Shown: positions 11,745 to 22,016, counted from the stretch's first letter. The stretch: 64,000 bases of DNA from Halobacteroides halobius DSM 5150 (GCF_000328625.1 NC_019978.1:186001-250000); one strand, 5' to 3'. Notes: generated by a model not told the origin, from the sequence alone. A program made the numbers and translations.

Positions 11745-12062
11745 ATGGCGGAACAAGGTAGAGATAAAATCAGAATCAAATTAAAAGGTTATGAACATCA
11801 ATTATTGGATAATTCTGCAGAGAAGATTGTAAAGACAGCTAATAAAACTGGAGCTGGAGTTTCAGGTCCTGTTCCATTACCAACTAAAAAGGAAGTATTT
11901 ACTATTTTACGTTCTCCACATGTTAATAGTAAGTCGAGAGAACAATTTGAGATCAGAACTCATAAACGATTAATTGATATTAAAGAACCGACACCTAAGA
12001 CTATTGATTCATTGATGAGGTTAGATTTACCTGCAGGTGTCGACATTGAAATTAAATTATAA
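11745..12062 (+). CDS. rpsJ: 30S ribosomal protein S10
   Basis: Head protein of the small subunit (also NusE in antitermination complexes), 105 residues. Conserved blocks include [30 protein letters not shown] and [23 protein letters not shown] lies 6 nt before ATG 11745. It opens the S10 cluster. Only 84 bp separate it from tuf and the tuf terminator occupies half of that. No convincing promoter is visible in the remainder, so expression may depend on read-through or on a promoter I cannot recognise. Confidence 0.97.
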   Translation: MAEQGRDKIRIKLKGYEHQLLDNSAEKIVKTANKTGAGVSGPVPLPTKKEVFTILRSPHVNSKSREQFEIRTHKRLIDIKEPTPKTIDSLMRLDLPAGVDIEIKL

Positions 12063-12092
12063 TATGGTTTTAGTTTGAGGAGGTGTAGTTAA

Positions 12093-12716
12093 ATGAAAGG
12101 CATTTTAGGAAAAAAAATTGGTATGACACAGGTCTTCAATGATGACGGAGAAGTTATACCGGTAACAGTTGTTAAAGCAGGGCCTTGTCCTGTGATTCAG
12201 AAAAAAACTGAAGAGGTTGATGGATATAGTGCTGTTCAATTAGGATTTGAGGATGCTAAAGCTTTTAGGGTGAATAAACCAGTAACAGGTCACTTTGAGA
12301 AATATGGAATTGAGCCTAAAAAGTATATTAAAGAGTTTAGACTTGATGGTGTAGAAGAATTAGAGACAGGTGATGAGGTTAAAGTTGATACTTTTAGTGC
12401 TGGTGATAAGATTGATGTAACTGGTACTTCTAAAGGTAAAGGATTTGCTGGTACAGTAAAGAGATGGAATTTTTCTACTGGGCCAAAAACTCACGGTTCT
12501 AGAAATTACAGATTACCTGGTTCTATAGGACAGAGTGCTGATCCGGCAAGAGTGTTCAAAGGTAAAAAAATGGCCGGTCATATGGGACGAGAAAAAGTGA
12601 CAGTTCAAAATTTAGAAGTTGTTAAAGTCGATCTTGAAAAGGATGTATTATTAGTTAAAGGTTCTGTTCCAGGACCTAAAAAAGGATTATTAACTATCGA
12701 AAAGGCAGTAAAGTAG
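12093..12716 (+). CDS. rplC: 50S ribosomal protein L3
   Basis: Early assembly protein near the peptidyl-transferase centre, 207 residues. It starts [20 protein letters not shown], the family signature start, after GAGGAGGTG. The central extension reaching the catalytic centre shows [17 protein letters not shown] and the glutamine methylated in some species falls in [20 protein letters not shown]. It lies 30 bp after rpsJ and 18 bp before rplD in the normal S10 order. Confidence 0.97.
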   Translation: MKGILGKKIGMTQVFNDDGEVIPVTVVKAGPCPVIQKKTEEVDGYSAVQLGFEDAKAFRVNKPVTGHFEKYGIEPKKYIKEFRLDGVEELETGDEVKVDTFSAGDKIDVTGTSKGKGFAGTVKRWNFSTGPKTHGSRNYRLPGSIGQSADPARVFKGKKMAGHMGREKVTVQNLEVVKVDLEKDVLLVKGSVPGPKKGLLTIEKAVK

Positions 12717-12734
12717 TTTTAGGAAGGAGGAAAA

Positions 12735-13367
12735 ATGATGCCAGAATTACCTTTATATGATACTGAGGGTCAAACAGTAGGTAATGTTGACCTAAATGAT
12801 GAAATCTTTGATGTAGAAATAAATGAAAATGTTGTTCATGAAGCAGTTACGGCTCAATTAGCAGCTAAAAGAGCAGGTACTGCTAAAACTAAGACACGTG
12901 GGCAAGTAAGAGGAGGTGGCCGTAAGCCTTGGAGACAAAAGGGTACCGGTCGAGCTCGTCACGGAAGTATTCGTTCACCTATTTGGGTTGGCGGAGGAAC
13001 TACTTTTGGCCCACAACCACGTAGTTATGAGAAGAATGTTCCTAAAAAAGTAAAGAAGTTAGCAGTTAAATCTGCATTAAGTGCTAAGGTTGCAGAAAAC
13101 AGTTTATCTGTCGTAGATGAATTTGATTTTGAGCAACCAAAAACTAAGCAAATGGTGTCAGTGTTAGATAATTTTAAAGCAGCTGACAAGAAAGTATTAA
13201 TTGTGCTTAATGTTAGGGATAATAATATCTATAAATCAGCTAGTAATATCCCAGGAGTTAAAGTAGTTACTTCTAACCAAGTGAATGTTTATGATGTATT
13301 AAATAGTGATAAAGTATTGATTACTAAAGGCGCTATTAATCAAGTTGAGGAGGTGCTGGCAGTATAA
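12735..13367 (+). CDS. rplD: 50S ribosomal protein L4
   Basis: Exit-tunnel protein of the large subunit, 210 residues. Two ATG codons in tandem (12735 and 12738) follow AGGAAGGAGG (12721-12730); either could serve, the second having the better spacing. The tunnel loop is clear in RGQVRGGGRKPWRQKGTGRA with RHGSIRSPIWVGGG. Its stop overlaps the start of rplW by one base (TAATG), which suggests translational coupling. In some bacteria L4 represses its own operon; no such site was identified here. Confidence 0.97.
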   Translation: MMPELPLYDTEGQTVGNVDLNDEIFDVEINENVVHEAVTAQLAAKRAGTAKTKTRGQVRGGGRKPWRQKGTGRARHGSIRSPIWVGGGTTFGPQPRSYEKNVPKKVKKLAVKSALSAKVAENSLSVVDEFDFEQPKTKQMVSVLDNFKAADKKVLIVLNVRDNNIYKSASNIPGVKVVTSNQVNVYDVLNSDKVLITKGAINQVEEVLAV

Positions 13368-13657
13368 TGAAAGATTTAAGAGATGTTATTATTGCACCTC
13401 ATATTTCTGAAAAGAGTATGGAGGATATGGAAGAACAAAACTGGTATACTTTTAAGGTAGCTATAAAAGCCAATAAGTCTGAGATTAAGCAGGCTGTACA
13501 ACAAGCATTTGATGTTAAAGTTAAAAAGGTGACTACCTGTAGAATGCCTGGTAAAAAGAGACGAAGAGGTTATCATGAAGGAAGAACTTCTGAGTGGAAG
13601 AAAGCTAGAGTTAAGTTATCTGAAGATGATAGAATAGATATTTTTGAAGGTGTATAA
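13367..13657 (+). CDS. rplW: 50S ribosomal protein L23
   Basis: Exit-tunnel rim protein that docks trigger factor and SRP, 96 residues. The N-terminal block is DLRDVIIAPHISEKS and the C-terminal part carries KVTTCRMPGKKRRRG followed by WKKARVKL. The ATG shares a base with the rplD stop, and GAGGAGGTG inside rplD supplies the ribosome site. Length and motifs are typical of the bacterial family. Confidence 0.97.
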   Translation: MKDLRDVIIAPHISEKSMEDMEEQNWYTFKVAIKANKSEIKQAVQQAFDVKVKKVTTCRMPGKKRRRGYHEGRTSEWKKARVKLSEDDRIDIFEGV

Positions 13658-13682
13658 TTTTTAGAAAAAGGAGGGAATAAGA

Positions 13683-14522
13683 ATGGCAATTAAGAAGTTT
13701 AAGCCGACTACTCCATCAAGAAGGTATATGACTGTTAGTACTTTTGAAGAGATTACAACTGATAAGCCAGAAAAATCTCTATTAGAGCCGTTGAAAAAGA
13801 CTGGTGGACGTAATAATAATGGTAGAATTACTACTCGCCACCGTGGAGGCGGTCATAAAAGAAAGTATAGAGTTATTGATTTCAAACGAGATAAAGTTGG
13901 AGTTCCGGCAAAAGTAGCAACAATTGAATATGATCCAAATCGTTCTGCTCGAATTGCTTTATTAAATTATGCTGATGGTGAAAAGAGATATATCCTTGCT
14001 CCTAGAGGATTGAAAGTAGGAGATAATGTTGTGTCAAATTCTGAGGCCGATATTAAACCAGGGAATGCATTACCGTTAAAGAATATTCCGGTAGGTACTG
14101 TTGTACACAATATTGAGCTTAAGCCTGGAAAAGGTGGTCAGTTAGTGCGCGCTGCTGGAGCTCAAGCCCAGGTAATGGCTAAAGAAGGTGACTTTGCTCA
14201 TGTTGAATTACCTTCTGGAGAAGGTAGATTAATTAATATTAATTGTAAAGCTACTGTAGGTCAAATTGGAAATGTGGACCATGAGAATATTACTATTGGT
14301 AAAGCAGGTAAGAGTCGTTGGTTGGGTCGAAGACCTAGTGTTCGCGGTGTCTCTATGAACCCACATGACCATCCACATGGTGGTGGAGAAGGAAGAAAGC
14401 CTGCTGGTAGACACCCAGTAACTCCTTGGGGTGAACCTACTATTGGTAAGAAGACACGGAAGAAGAAGAAATCAGATAGATTAATTGTTAAGAGTCGACA
14501 TCAGAAAAAATCCCGTAAATAA
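13683..14522 (+). CDS. rplB: 50S ribosomal protein L2
   Basis: Protein essential for subunit association and peptidyl transfer, 279 residues. Starts [17 protein letters not shown] after AAGGAGGG. The RNA-binding domains show [20 protein letters not shown], and the C-terminal block has [20 protein letters not shown] with the conserved histidine of the DHPHGGGEG motif. A strongly basic tail ([11 protein letters not shown]) follows. It sits between rplW and rpsS. Confidence 0.98.
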   Translation: MAIKKFKPTTPSRRYMTVSTFEEITTDKPEKSLLEPLKKTGGRNNNGRITTRHRGGGHKRKYRVIDFKRDKVGVPAKVATIEYDPNRSARIALLNYADGEKRYILAPRGLKVGDNVVSNSEADIKPGNALPLKNIPVGTVVHNIELKPGKGGQLVRAAGAQAQVMAKEGDFAHVELPSGEGRLININCKATVGQIGNVDHENITIGKAGKSRWLGRRPSVRGVSMNPHDHPHGGGEGRKPAGRHPVTPWGEPTIGKKTRKKKKSDRLIVKSRHQKKSRK

Positions 14523-14559
14523 GACTAATTAAAATAAAGAAATGAAGGGAGGCTAACTA

Positions 14560-14835
14560 GTGGCGCGTAAAAGACCTTTTATAAAAAAGAAATTATTGAA
14601 GAAAATTAAAGAGATGAATGAGAAAGGCGAAAAGGAAGTTATTAAAACATGGTCTAGAAGTTCTACTATTTATCCACAAATGGTAGGTCACACTATTGCT
14701 GTGCATGATGGACGCAAACATGTTCCAATTTTCATTACTGAAGAAATGGTTGGACATAAGTTAGGTGAGTTTGCACCAACTAGAATCTTTAGAGGGCACG
14801 GGGAACATACTGAAAGATCTACAACATTAAAGTAG
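14560..14835 (+). CDS. rpsS: 30S ribosomal protein S19
   Basis: Head protein that touches the A-site tRNA and forms bridges with the large subunit, 91 residues. Start is GTG 14560, giving [16 protein letters not shown], with AAGGGAGG upstream. Signature residues are [20 protein letters not shown] and [15 protein letters not shown]. The order rplB-rpsS-rplV is standard. Confidence 0.97.
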   Translation: MARKRPFIKKKLLKKIKEMNEKGEKEVIKTWSRSSTIYPQMVGHTIAVHDGRKHVPIFITEEMVGHKLGEFAPTRIFRGHGEHTERSTTLK

Positions 14836-14868
14836 AAACTAGATTTAATAGTAAAGGGGGGTTAAGTT

Positions 14869-15207
14869 GTGGAAGCTAAAGCTATTGCAAAAGAAGTACG
14901 GATTTCCCCACGTAAAGCAAGATTAGTGATTGATTTAGTGCGGGATAAAGAGATTGGTGAAGCTATTGGAATTCTAAAGAATACGCCTAAAAAAGCAGCA
15001 GGAATAATAGAAAAAGTTCTTAATTCTGCTGTTGCAAATGCTGAGCATAATCATGGGATGATTGCTGATGAGCTTCGTGTTTCTGAGGCTTATGTAGATG
15101 AAGGGCCAACAATGAAGCGGTATAAGCCAAGAGCTATGGGACAGGCAAGTCCTATTAATAAAAGAACAAGTCATATTACTATTAAAGTAGTAGAAAAGGA
15201 GGGATAA
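14869..15207 (+). CDS. rplV: 50S ribosomal protein L22
   Basis: Spans the large subunit from surface to exit tunnel, 112 residues. GTG start at 14869 after AAAGGGGGG. It contains [17 protein letters not shown], the [11 protein letters not shown]-type segment (here [13 protein letters not shown]) and the tunnel hairpin in [20 protein letters not shown]. The macrolide-relevant hairpin looks wild type. rpsC starts 4 bp after the stop. Confidence 0.97.
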   Translation: MEAKAIAKEVRISPRKARLVIDLVRDKEIGEAIGILKNTPKKAAGIIEKVLNSAVANAEHNHGMIADELRVSEAYVDEGPTMKRYKPRAMGQASPINKRTSHITIKVVEKEG

Positions 15208-15211
15208 TGAG

Positions 15212-15865
15212 ATGGGACAAAAAATTAATCCACATGGACTAAGAGTTGGAGTTATAAAAGATTGGGATGCTAAATGGTACGCTGAAAAGGATGAGTATGC
15301 TGATTTATTACATGAAGATTTAGAAGTTAGAGAGCATATTAAAGAAAAAATGTATGAAGCAGGAATTTCTCGAATTGTAATTGAAAGAGCAGCAGATAGA
15401 ATTAAAATTGATGTTCATGCTGCTAGACCAGGAATGGTAATTGGTAAGGGTGGATCTGAAGTAACAACTTTAAGAAGTGAGTTAGAAGCTATTACGGATA
15501 AAAAAGTTCAAGTAAATGTAGTAGAAGTTAAGCGTCCAGATCAAGATGCTCAATTAGTAGCAGAAAATATTGCTCGTCAATTAGTAAACAGAGTATCTTT
15601 CAGACGAGCTATGAAGCAAGCACTTAATCGGGCAATGCGCCAAAGAGATGTAGAAGGATTTAAGATAGAGTGTGCTGGACGTTTAGGTGGTGCTGATATG
15701 GCACGAACTGAAGGATATAGTGAAGGTAGCGTACCATTACACACTTTACGTGCTGATATTGATTATGGATTTACAGAAGCATATACAACTTATGGTAAAA
15801 TCGGAGTTAAGGTTTGGATTAATAAAGGTGAAATACTACCTGATGTTAATAATGATGAAGATTAA
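15212..15865 (+). CDS. rpsC: 30S ribosomal protein S3
   Basis: mRNA-entry protein with helicase role, 217 residues. ATG 15212 is 4 bp after rplV and uses AAGGAGGG from within the rplV end. The KH domain is visible as [13 protein letters not shown] and the C-terminal domain as [33 protein letters not shown] and [13 protein letters not shown]. Ends with an acidic tail. Confidence 0.97.
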   Translation: MGQKINPHGLRVGVIKDWDAKWYAEKDEYADLLHEDLEVREHIKEKMYEAGISRIVIERAADRIKIDVHAARPGMVIGKGGSEVTTLRSELEAITDKKVQVNVVEVKRPDQDAQLVAENIARQLVNRVSFRRAMKQALNRAMRQRDVEGFKIECAGRLGGADMARTEGYSEGSVPLHTLRADIDYGFTEAYTTYGKIGVKVWINKGEILPDVNNDED

Positions 15866-15887
15866 TTAGAAGGGAGGCACTAAGGTA

Positions 15888-16322
15888 ATGTTAATACCAA
15901 AGCGTATCAAGCATAGAAAACAACATCGTGGACGAATGAAAGGTAAAGCAACTCGTGGGACTAAAGTTAACTTTGGTGATTATGGATTACAAGCTTTAGA
16001 GCCAGCTTGGATTACAAATCGTCAAATTGAAGCTGCCAGGATAGCCATTACGCGTCACGTTAAGCGTGATGGTAAGATCTGGGTTAACATCTTCCCTGAT
16101 AAGCCAGTTACTGCTAAACCTGCTGAAACTCGAATGGGTAGTGGTAAGGGAGCTACAGAAGAATGGGTTGCTGTTGTAAAGCCAGGTCGTGTAATGTTTG
16201 AAATTGGTGGTGTGAAAGAGGAATTTGCACGTGAGGCTATGCGATTAGCAGCACATAAGTTGCCTATTAAGACTAAATTTGTAAAACGGGAAGAAATGGA
16301 CGGTGAGCAAGATGAAAGCTAA
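15888..16322 (+). CDS. rplP: 50S ribosomal protein L16
   Basis: Organises the A site and elongation-factor binding region of the large subunit, 144 residues. Starts [19 protein letters not shown] after GGGAGGC. Conserved features include [20 protein letters not shown] and [20 protein letters not shown]. The last 11 bases overlap rpmC, whose ribosome site lies inside this gene. Confidence 0.97.
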   Translation: MLIPKRIKHRKQHRGRMKGKATRGTKVNFGDYGLQALEPAWITNRQIEAARIAITRHVKRDGKIWVNIFPDKPVTAKPAETRMGSGKGATEEWVAVVKPGRVMFEIGGVKEEFAREAMRLAAHKLPIKTKFVKREEMDGEQDES

Positions 16323-16515
16323 AGAATTACGCAATTTAACTGATGCTGAATTAGACCAGAAGCTAGATGAACTAAAAGAAGAATTATTTAATTTGCGTTT
16401 TCAAAATGCTACAATGCAATTAGATAATCCAAGTCGAATTAAGGATGTTAAGAAGACAATTGCTCGAGTTAAGACAATTATGAATGAACGTCAATTAGGC
16501 ATTAACCAAGGTTAA
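16312..16515 (+). CDS. rpmC: 50S ribosomal protein L29
   Basis: Small protein near the tunnel exit, 67 residues. I place the start at ATG 16312 because it gives [18 protein letters not shown], which matches the family start, and GGTGA (16302-16306) lies 5 nt upstream; a GTG at 16303 would add three residues and lies within that site. The core motif [20 protein letters not shown] is typical. It overlaps rplP by 11 bp, implying translational coupling. Confidence 0.95.
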   Translation: MKAKELRNLTDAELDQKLDELKEELFNLRFQNATMQLDNPSRIKDVKKTIARVKTIMNERQLGINQG

Positions 16516-16533
16516 TTATAAGGGGGGTGCAGC

Positions 16534-16788
16534 ATGGCTGAAAAGCAAAAGAAAGAAGAAATTGGAATGGTAGTTAGTGATAAAATGGATAAAACAGTTG
16601 TAGTAGCTGTTGAGAGAAAGAAGCAACATCCATTATATAAACGTGTGATAAAGAGAACTTCTAAGTTTAAAGCACATGATGAAAACAATGAGTGTAACGA
16701 AGGGGATAAGGTAAGAATTACAGAGACTCGTCCAATTAGTAAGAATAAAAATTGGAAGGTAGCTGAAATAATTCGAAAAGCTAAATAA
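16534..16788 (+). CDS. rpsQ: 30S ribosomal protein S17
   Basis: 16S rRNA-binding OB-fold protein, 84 residues. The family blocks are [20 protein letters not shown] and [19 protein letters not shown], then [22 protein letters not shown] 16534 follows AAGGGGGGTG. It lies between rpmC and rplN, as in nearly all Firmicutes. Confidence 0.97.
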   Translation: MAEKQKKEEIGMVVSDKMDKTVVVAVERKKQHPLYKRVIKRTSKFKAHDENNECNEGDKVRITETRPISKNKNWKVAEIIRKAK

Positions 16789-16822
16789 TTTAAATTGTTT
16801 GATTGGAAGGAGGGATTCTACA

Positions 16823-17191
16823 ATGATCCAAACGGAATCTAAATTAAAAGTAGCAGATAACTCAGGTGCTAGAGAGTTATTATGTGTTAAAGTGCTAGGT
16901 GGTTCTGGAAAGCGTTATGCTTCGCTAGGAGATGTGATTATTGCTACAGTAAAGGAAGCAATTCCTGATGGTATGGTTAGCAAAGGTGAAGTTGTAAAAG
17001 CTGTAATTGTAAGGACTAAACGTAAAGTAAAGAGAGATGATGGTTCTTATATTAGTTTTGATGAAAATGCTGCTGTGTTAGTTGATAATAATGATGCACC
17101 AGTTGGGACTCGTGTTTTTGGGCCAATTGCTCGTGAATTACGAGATAAGAGATATGGTCGGATCATTTCTTTAGCTCCTGAAGTTTTATAA
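16823..17191 (+). CDS. rplN: 50S ribosomal protein L14
   Basis: Interface protein of the large subunit, 122 residues, exactly the usual length when started at ATG 16823 ([19 protein letters not shown]). AAGGAGGG lies 8 nt upstream; in-frame codons from 16799 run through this site and are not used. Later motifs are [18 protein letters not shown] and [15 protein letters not shown]. Confidence 0.97.
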   Translation: MIQTESKLKVADNSGARELLCVKVLGGSGKRYASLGDVIIATVKEAIPDGMVSKGEVVKAVIVRTKRKVKRDDGSYISFDENAAVLVDNNDAPVGTRVFGPIARELRDKRYGRIISLAPEVL

Positions 17192-17222
17192 TTAAAGCTG
17201 TTTTAAGGAAGGAGGTTACAGT

Positions 17223-17549
17223 ATGTCTAAGCCTAAGTTACATGTAAAGAAAGGTGATGAAGTAAGAGTTATTGCTGGGAAAGATAAGGGACGGCAAGGA
17301 GAAATCCTAAAGGTTATTCCTACAGAGAGTCGGGTAGTTGTTGAAGGAGTTAATATTATTAAAAAACATGCTCAGCCGACACAAGATAATCCACAAGGTG
17401 GGATTATAGAACGAGAAGCACCAATCCATAGTTCTAATGTAATGTTAGTCTGTCAAGACTGTAATGAAGCTACAAGAACTGGAAAGAAAGTTTTAGATAG
17501 TGGAGAAAAGGTGCGTTATTGTAAAAATTGCGATGAAATCGTAGATTAA
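17223..17549 (+). CDS. rplX: 50S ribosomal protein L24
   Basis: Assembly initiator that binds the 5' domain of 23S rRNA, 108 residues with a KOW motif ([20 protein letters not shown]). It also has [19 protein letters not shown] and four cysteines in the C-terminal half (CQDC and CKNC), a putative zinc pair seen in some L24 proteins. ATG 17223 follows AAGGAGG. Confidence 0.96.
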   Translation: MSKPKLHVKKGDEVRVIAGKDKGRQGEILKVIPTESRVVVEGVNIIKKHAQPTQDNPQGGIIEREAPIHSSNVMLVCQDCNEATRTGKKVLDSGEKVRYCKNCDEIVD

Positions 17550-17571
17550 TTGTCGGAAAGGAGGTATTAAT

Positions 17572-18111
17572 ATGTCAGTACTAGAAGAAAGATATAATGA
17601 AGAGATAGTATCCTCATTGATGGAGAAGTTTGACTATGATAATGTGATGGAAGTTCCTAAATTGAAAAAGGTTGTTGTAAATATGGGACTTGGTGATGTA
17701 TCTGAAAATGCTAACTTATTAGATGAAGCTGTTGAAAGTTTAGAGTCAGTTACTGGTCAAGAACCAGTAGTTACCAGAGCTCAAAAGTCTATAGCTAACT
17801 TTAAAATCAGAAAGGGAATGCCAGTAGGATGTAAAGTTACATTAAGAGGTAATAAAATGTATGAGTTCTTATACAAATTAGTTAATGTTGCCCTACCACG
17901 TGTACGTGATTTTAGAGGTATTTCTGCTAATTCCTTTGATGGGCGAGGTAATTATTCTTTAGGTTTAAATGATTACACTGTCTTTCCAGAACTAAAAGTT
18001 GATGAAGTAAGTACTATTTTAGGGATGGATATTGTTCTTGTAACTAGTGCAGAGAGTGATGAAGAAGCAAAAGAAATGTTAGCGTTAATGGGTATGCCTT
18101 TTAAAAAATAA
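17572..18111 (+). CDS. rplE: 50S ribosomal protein L5
   Basis: 5S rRNA-binding protein of the central protuberance, 179 residues. Family motifs: NVMEVPKLKKVVVNMGLGD, GQEPVVTRAQKSIANFKIRK, GMPVGCKVTLRG and ALPRVRDFRGIS, ending GMPFKK. ATG 17572 lies 6 nt after AAAGGAGG. It opens the spc half of the cluster together with rplN and rplX. Confidence 0.97.
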   Translation: MSVLEERYNEEIVSSLMEKFDYDNVMEVPKLKKVVVNMGLGDVSENANLLDEAVESLESVTGQEPVVTRAQKSIANFKIRKGMPVGCKVTLRGNKMYEFLYKLVNVALPRVRDFRGISANSFDGRGNYSLGLNDYTVFPELKVDEVSTILGMDIVLVTSAESDEEAKEMLALMGMPFKK

Positions 18112-18127
18112 GTAAGGAGGTAAAATA

Positions 18128-18313
18128 GTGGCTAAAAAGTCTAAGGTTGAAAAGGCCAAAAAGAAGTCTAAATATGAGACTCGTGAAGAAAGAAGATGCC
18201 GACGATGTGGACGCCCGCGTGGAGTAATTAGAAGATTTGAATTATGTAGAATTTGTTTTAGAGAGTTAGCTCATGAAGGTAAGTTACCAGGAGTTAAAAA
18301 ATCTAGTTGGTAA
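18128..18313 (+). CDS. rpsN: 30S ribosomal protein S14, zinc-binding type
   Basis: Small-subunit head protein, 61 residues, the short zinc form (also called RpsZ). The ribbon is CRRC and CRIC spaced CX2C-X12-CX2C, and the protein ends in [10 protein letters not shown]. Start is GTG 18128, after AAGGAGG. The presence of the zinc form here means it is the housekeeping copy; a Cys-less paralogue might exist elsewhere but cannot be seen. Confidence 0.97.
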   Translation: MAKKSKVEKAKKKSKYETREERRCRRCGRPRGVIRRFELCRICFRELAHEGKLPGVKKSSW

Positions 18314-18351
18314 AATAAATGTTTGATATTTGAAAGGGGGTAAGTATTTAA

Positions 18352-18753
18352 ATGTCTGTAGTAAATGATCCTATTGCTGATATGTTAACAAGAATTAGAA
18401 ATGCTAATCAAAACCATAGTAAGCAGGTCAGTATTCCAGCTTCTAATGTAAAAGAAGAGATTGCTCAGGTATTAACTGAGGAAGGTTTTACAGTAGATTA
18501 TAAAAGAAAGAATGATACTGCTCAAGGGACTATAGATCTTAAATTAAAGTATGGTCCTAATGGTGAAAAAGTAATCACTGGTTTAAAAAGAATTAGTAAA
18601 CCAGGATTAAGAGTCTATGCTGATAAAGAGGAGTTACCTAAAGTATTAGGTGGATTAGGTATTGCAATTATTTCTACTTCTCAAGGTGTAATGACTGATA
18701 AACAAGCACGAAAAAATGGAATCGGTGGAGAAGTGCTTTGTTATATTTGGTAA
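18352..18753 (+). CDS. rpsH: 30S ribosomal protein S8
   Basis: Central-domain 16S rRNA binder, 133 residues. Starts [20 protein letters not shown], a near-invariant opening, and ends with [20 protein letters not shown] plus VLCYIW. ATG 18352 follows AAAGGGGG. In enterobacteria S8 is the spc-operon repressor; I found no obvious target site here. Confidence 0.97.
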   Translation: MSVVNDPIADMLTRIRNANQNHSKQVSIPASNVKEEIAQVLTEEGFTVDYKRKNDTAQGTIDLKLKYGPNGEKVITGLKRISKPGLRVYADKEELPKVLGGLGIAIISTSQGVMTDKQARKNGIGGEVLCYIW

Positions 18754-18787
18754 TTAATAAACTCTAAAAACTAAGGAGGTGTCGTAT

Positions 18788-19315
18788 ATGTCTCGGGTTG
18801 GACATTTACCTGTTGAAATCCCAGAAAAAGTAGAAGTATCTTTGGATGGTAGTATTATTACTGTAAAAGGACCTAAGGGTGAACTAACAGAAGAATTTAG
18901 TCCTAGATTAAATATTGAAATTGATGATGAATTAGTTATTTCTAGGATTAGTGACTCTAACCAAGATAAAGCTTTACATGGTCTAACACGTAGTTCCATT
19001 ATTAATATGATTGAAGGTGTAACTGAAGGTTATCAAAAGAAGTTAGAGCTTAATGGTGTAGGTTATAGAGCGCTAAAAAAAGGTAGTAAGTTAGAATTGC
19101 AAGTTGGTTACTCGCATCCTGTAGTTATCGAACCTGAAGAGGGGATTAGTTTTGAAGTGGATGGAAGTGAGATTACTGTAAAGGGTATTGACAAACAATT
19201 AGTAGGACAGGTAGCTGCTAATATTCGTGCCGTTAGAAAGCCAGAACCTTATAACGGTAAAGGTATTAAATATGCTGATGAAAGAATTAGACGAAAAGAA
19301 GGTAAGACTGCTTAA
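18788..19315 (+). CDS. rplF: 50S ribosomal protein L6
   Basis: Large-subunit protein near the factor-binding site, 175 residues from ATG 18788 ([19 protein letters not shown]). The in-frame GTG at 18779 lies inside the AAGGAGGTG ribosome site and is rejected. The C-terminal signature [21 protein letters not shown] is present in shortened view as [10 protein letters not shown]. Next gene rplR is 39 bp on. Confidence 0.97.
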   Translation: MSRVGHLPVEIPEKVEVSLDGSIITVKGPKGELTEEFSPRLNIEIDDELVISRISDSNQDKALHGLTRSSIINMIEGVTEGYQKKLELNGVGYRALKKGSKLELQVGYSHPVVIEPEEGISFEVDGSEITVKGIDKQLVGQVAANIRAVRKPEPYNGKGIKYADERIRRKEGKTA

Positions 19316-19354
19316 TAAATAATTGTTTATTATGTTGGAAAAGGAGGGATAGTT

Positions 19355-19720
19355 ATGAGTAAGTTAAGTAAAGAGGAAGCTAGGAAGAGAAGACATAAAA
19401 GAGTTCGTAAGACTGTGAAAGGAACTCCAACGCAACCTCGAATAAGTGTACACAAGAGTTTAAACCATATATATGCACAAGTGATCGATGACTTTAGAGA
19501 GAAAACATTAGTATCAGCTTCTACAGTCGATACCGAGATTAGAGAGAAGATTGAAAATGGAGGAAATGTTGAAGCTGCTAAAGTTGTAGGGGAAAACCTT
19601 GCTAAACGTGCTCTAGATGCAGGAATCAAAAAGGTTGTTTTTGATCGTAGTGGTTATAAGTATCATGGACGAATTAAAGCATTAGCAGATGCAGCTCGTG
19701 AAGGTGGACTAGAATTTTAG
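19355..19720 (+). CDS. rplR: 50S ribosomal protein L18
   Basis: 5S rRNA-binding partner of L5, 121 residues. Basic N-terminus with [20 protein letters not shown], then [15 protein letters not shown] and the C-terminal [23 protein letters not shown] 19355 follows AAGGAGGG. Order rplF-rplR-rpsE is canonical. Confidence 0.97.
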   Translation: MSKLSKEEARKRRHKRVRKTVKGTPTQPRISVHKSLNHIYAQVIDDFREKTLVSASTVDTEIREKIENGGNVEAAKVVGENLAKRALDAGIKKVVFDRSGYKYHGRIKALADAAREGGLEF

Positions 19721-19738
19721 AGAGAAGGAGGGATGAAG

Positions 19739-20251
19739 ATGAACAAGAAAGCAAATATGATTGATCCAAGTAATTTAGACTTAGATGAACGTGTTGTAGA
19801 CATTAGTCGTGTATCTAAAGTAGTTAAAGGTGGTCGTCGCTTTAGTTTTAGTGCTTTAGTAGTTGTAGGAGACGGTAATGGTCATGTTGGTGCTGCAATT
19901 GGAAAAGCTAATGAAGTACCAGCTGCTATTAGAAAAGGTATTGAAGCAGCTAAGGATGAATTAATTGAAGTGCCTCTAAAAGAGACAACTATTCCACATG
20001 AAATTACTGGTGTTTTTGGTGCAGGACGTGTTCTTTTAAAGCCTGCTGCTGAAGGTACTGGAGTAATTGCTGGAGGTCCTGTTCGTGCTGTTATTGAGTT
20101 AGCAGGGATTAAGGATATCTTAACAAAGTCTTTAGGTACTGATAATCCAATTAATATGATTCGAGCTGCAATTCAAGGTTTAGATGAATTAAAAGATATT
20201 AAAGAAGTTGCTAAATTAAGAGGTAAATCAGTAGAAGAATTATTAGGTTAG
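19739..20251 (+). CDS. rpsE: 30S ribosomal protein S5
   Basis: Fidelity and mRNA-helicase protein of the small subunit, 170 residues. I use ATG 19739 because AAGGAGG (19725-19731) is 7 nt upstream; the ATG two codons earlier (19733) is too close. The double-stranded RNA-binding domain has [20 protein letters not shown] and [18 protein letters not shown]; the C-terminal part has [19 protein letters not shown]. The next gene is rplO with only 32 bp between, so rpmD (L30), which normally sits here, is absent. Confidence 0.97.
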   Translation: MNKKANMIDPSNLDLDERVVDISRVSKVVKGGRRFSFSALVVVGDGNGHVGAAIGKANEVPAAIRKGIEAAKDELIEVPLKETTIPHEITGVFGAGRVLLKPAAEGTGVIAGGPVRAVIELAGIKDILTKSLGTDNPINMIRAAIQGLDELKDIKEVAKLRGKSVEELLG

Positions 20252-20283
20252 TAGCTTACTAATTTCTCAAGGAGGTGACAAAA

Positions 20284-20733
20284 ATGGGATTAGACTTACA
20301 TGATTTACAACCAGCTGAAGGTTCTAAAAAGAAAAAGAAGCGTGTAGGAAGAGGAACTGGTTCTGGAAAAGGTAAGACTAGTGGTCGAGGTCACAACGGA
20401 CAGAACTCTCGTTCTGGAGGAGGAGTAAGAGTTACTTTTGAAGGTGGACAGACTCCTTATTTTAAACGTTTTCCTAAGCGTGGTTTCTCTAATGATAGAT
20501 TTAAGAAAGAACACGCTGTAGTTAATGTTGAGGATTTGAATCGTTTTGAAGAAGACTCTAATGTTACTGTAGAGGATTTAAAAGATACTGGATTAATTAG
20601 TAAAGAAAAAGATGGTGTTAAGATCTTAGGTGATGGAGAGTTAGAGAAGTCTTTAACTGTAAAAGCTCATAAATACAGTAAATCTGCAGTTAAGAAAATT
20701 GAAGCTGCTGGGGGAAAGGCTGAGGTGATCTAA
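20284..20733 (+). CDS. rplO: 50S ribosomal protein L15
   Basis: Late assembly protein of the large subunit, 149 residues from ATG 20284 ([20 protein letters not shown]). AAGGAGGTGA (20269-20278) is 5 nt upstream, so the upstream in-frame codons from 20275 are not used. Gly-rich [18 protein letters not shown] and [17 protein letters not shown] are typical. secY begins 4 bp after the stop. Confidence 0.97.
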   Translation: MGLDLHDLQPAEGSKKKKKRVGRGTGSGKGKTSGRGHNGQNSRSGGGVRVTFEGGQTPYFKRFPKRGFSNDRFKKEHAVVNVEDLNRFEEDSNVTVEDLKDTGLISKEKDGVKILGDGELEKSLTVKAHKYSKSAVKKIEAAGGKAEVI

Positions 20734-20737
20734 TAAA

Positions 20738-21997
20738 ATGTTATCAGCGTTGGGGAATGCTTTAAAAATTGAAGAATTGCGAAATAAACTATTCTTTGTT
20801 CTAGCTATGATAGTGGTTTATAGGATTGGAGCTCATATTCCAGTACCTGGAATAGATGCAGAAGTTTTAGGTAAACTTTTTGAAGGTTCAGGTGTTCTAG
20901 GATTTTTAAATATGTTTGCTGGTGGAGCACTAAAAAGATTTACTATTTTTGCAATGAGTATCAGTCCTTATATTACATCTTCAATCATATTACAATTATT
21001 AACAATTGTAATTCCTAAATTAGAAGAACTCTCTAAACAGGGACAAGAAGGTAAAAAGATAATTAATCGTTATACACGGTATGCTACAGTTGTTTTAGGA
21101 TTAATCCAGGGAACTGGTATTACAATAATGATTAAGAATTATGGTGCAATAGCCAATCCTTCATTCTTTAATTTAGCCACTATTGTTATTACTTTGACAG
21201 CTGGAACAATCTTTTTGATGTGGTTAGGTGAACAAATTACAGATAAAGGTATTGGAAATGGAATTTCAATAATTATTTTCGCATCAATTATTTCCCGATT
21301 TCCAACAGCAGTTATTACAACTATTAAAGGATTACAAGCAGGAACCATTAGCATCTTTAATGTGTTAATCTTCCTAGCAATTGCCGTCTTAGTAATCGCA
21401 GCAGTAATTTATATTCAGGAAGGGCAAAGAAAGATACCGGTTCGGTATTCTAAGCGAGTAGTAGGAAACAAAGTTTATGGAGGTCAATCTACCCATATAC
21501 CTATGAAAGTAAATCAGGCTGGAGTAATTCCAGTAATTTTTGCCTCATCTGTGTTATTATTCCCAGCTACTATTGCAAGATTTATTCAACAAGATTGGGC
21601 TCAAGCTATAGCTCAGGCTTTAAGTCCAGGTTCTGCATTATATATAATCTTATATGCGGTCTTAATTATGTTCTTTACTTATTTTTATACGGCTATCCAA
21701 TTTAATCCAATTGAAATTGCGGATAATATGAAGCAAAGAGGTGGTTTTATCCCTGGTCGTCGTCCTGGAAGACCTACTGCTGAATATTTAGATAAAGTTT
21801 TAACTAGAATTACATTGGCTGGAGCTATCTTTTTAGCTATAGTTGCTGTATTACCAAACTTTATTATGGGATTAACAGGTATTCAAGCACGATTTGGAGG
21901 AACTGCCTTATTAATTGTGATCGGTGTTGCTTTAAGAACCATGAAACAGATCGAGACTTACTTATTATCTCGACATTATGAAAGCTTCATGGAGTAA
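20738..21997 (+). CDS. secY: Preprotein translocase subunit SecY
   Basis: Channel subunit of the Sec translocon, inner membrane, 419 residues with ten predicted membrane segments. Signature 1 (about residues 72-90: FAMSISPYITSSIILQLLT) and the second signature region (WLGEQITDKGIGNGISIII) are intact, as is the plug-side GALKRFTIF. It is 4 bp from rplO and coupled to it by GAGGTGAT within rplO. adk and map follow, the usual spc-cluster end. Confidence 0.98.
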   Translation: MLSALGNALKIEELRNKLFFVLAMIVVYRIGAHIPVPGIDAEVLGKLFEGSGVLGFLNMFAGGALKRFTIFAMSISPYITSSIILQLLTIVIPKLEELSKQGQEGKKIINRYTRYATVVLGLIQGTGITIMIKNYGAIANPSFFNLATIVITLTAGTIFLMWLGEQITDKGIGNGISIIIFASIISRFPTAVITTIKGLQAGTISIFNVLIFLAIAVLVIAAVIYIQEGQRKIPVRYSKRVVGNKVYGGQSTHIPMKVNQAGVIPVIFASSVLLFPATIARFIQQDWAQAIAQALSPGSALYIILYAVLIMFFTYFYTAIQFNPIEIADNMKQRGGFIPGRRPGRPTAEYLDKVLTRITLAGAIFLAIVAVLPNFIMGLTGIQARFGGTALLIVIGVALRTMKQIETYLLSRHYESFME

Positions 21998-22016
21998 TTT
22001 ATAAGGAGTGATAGCA

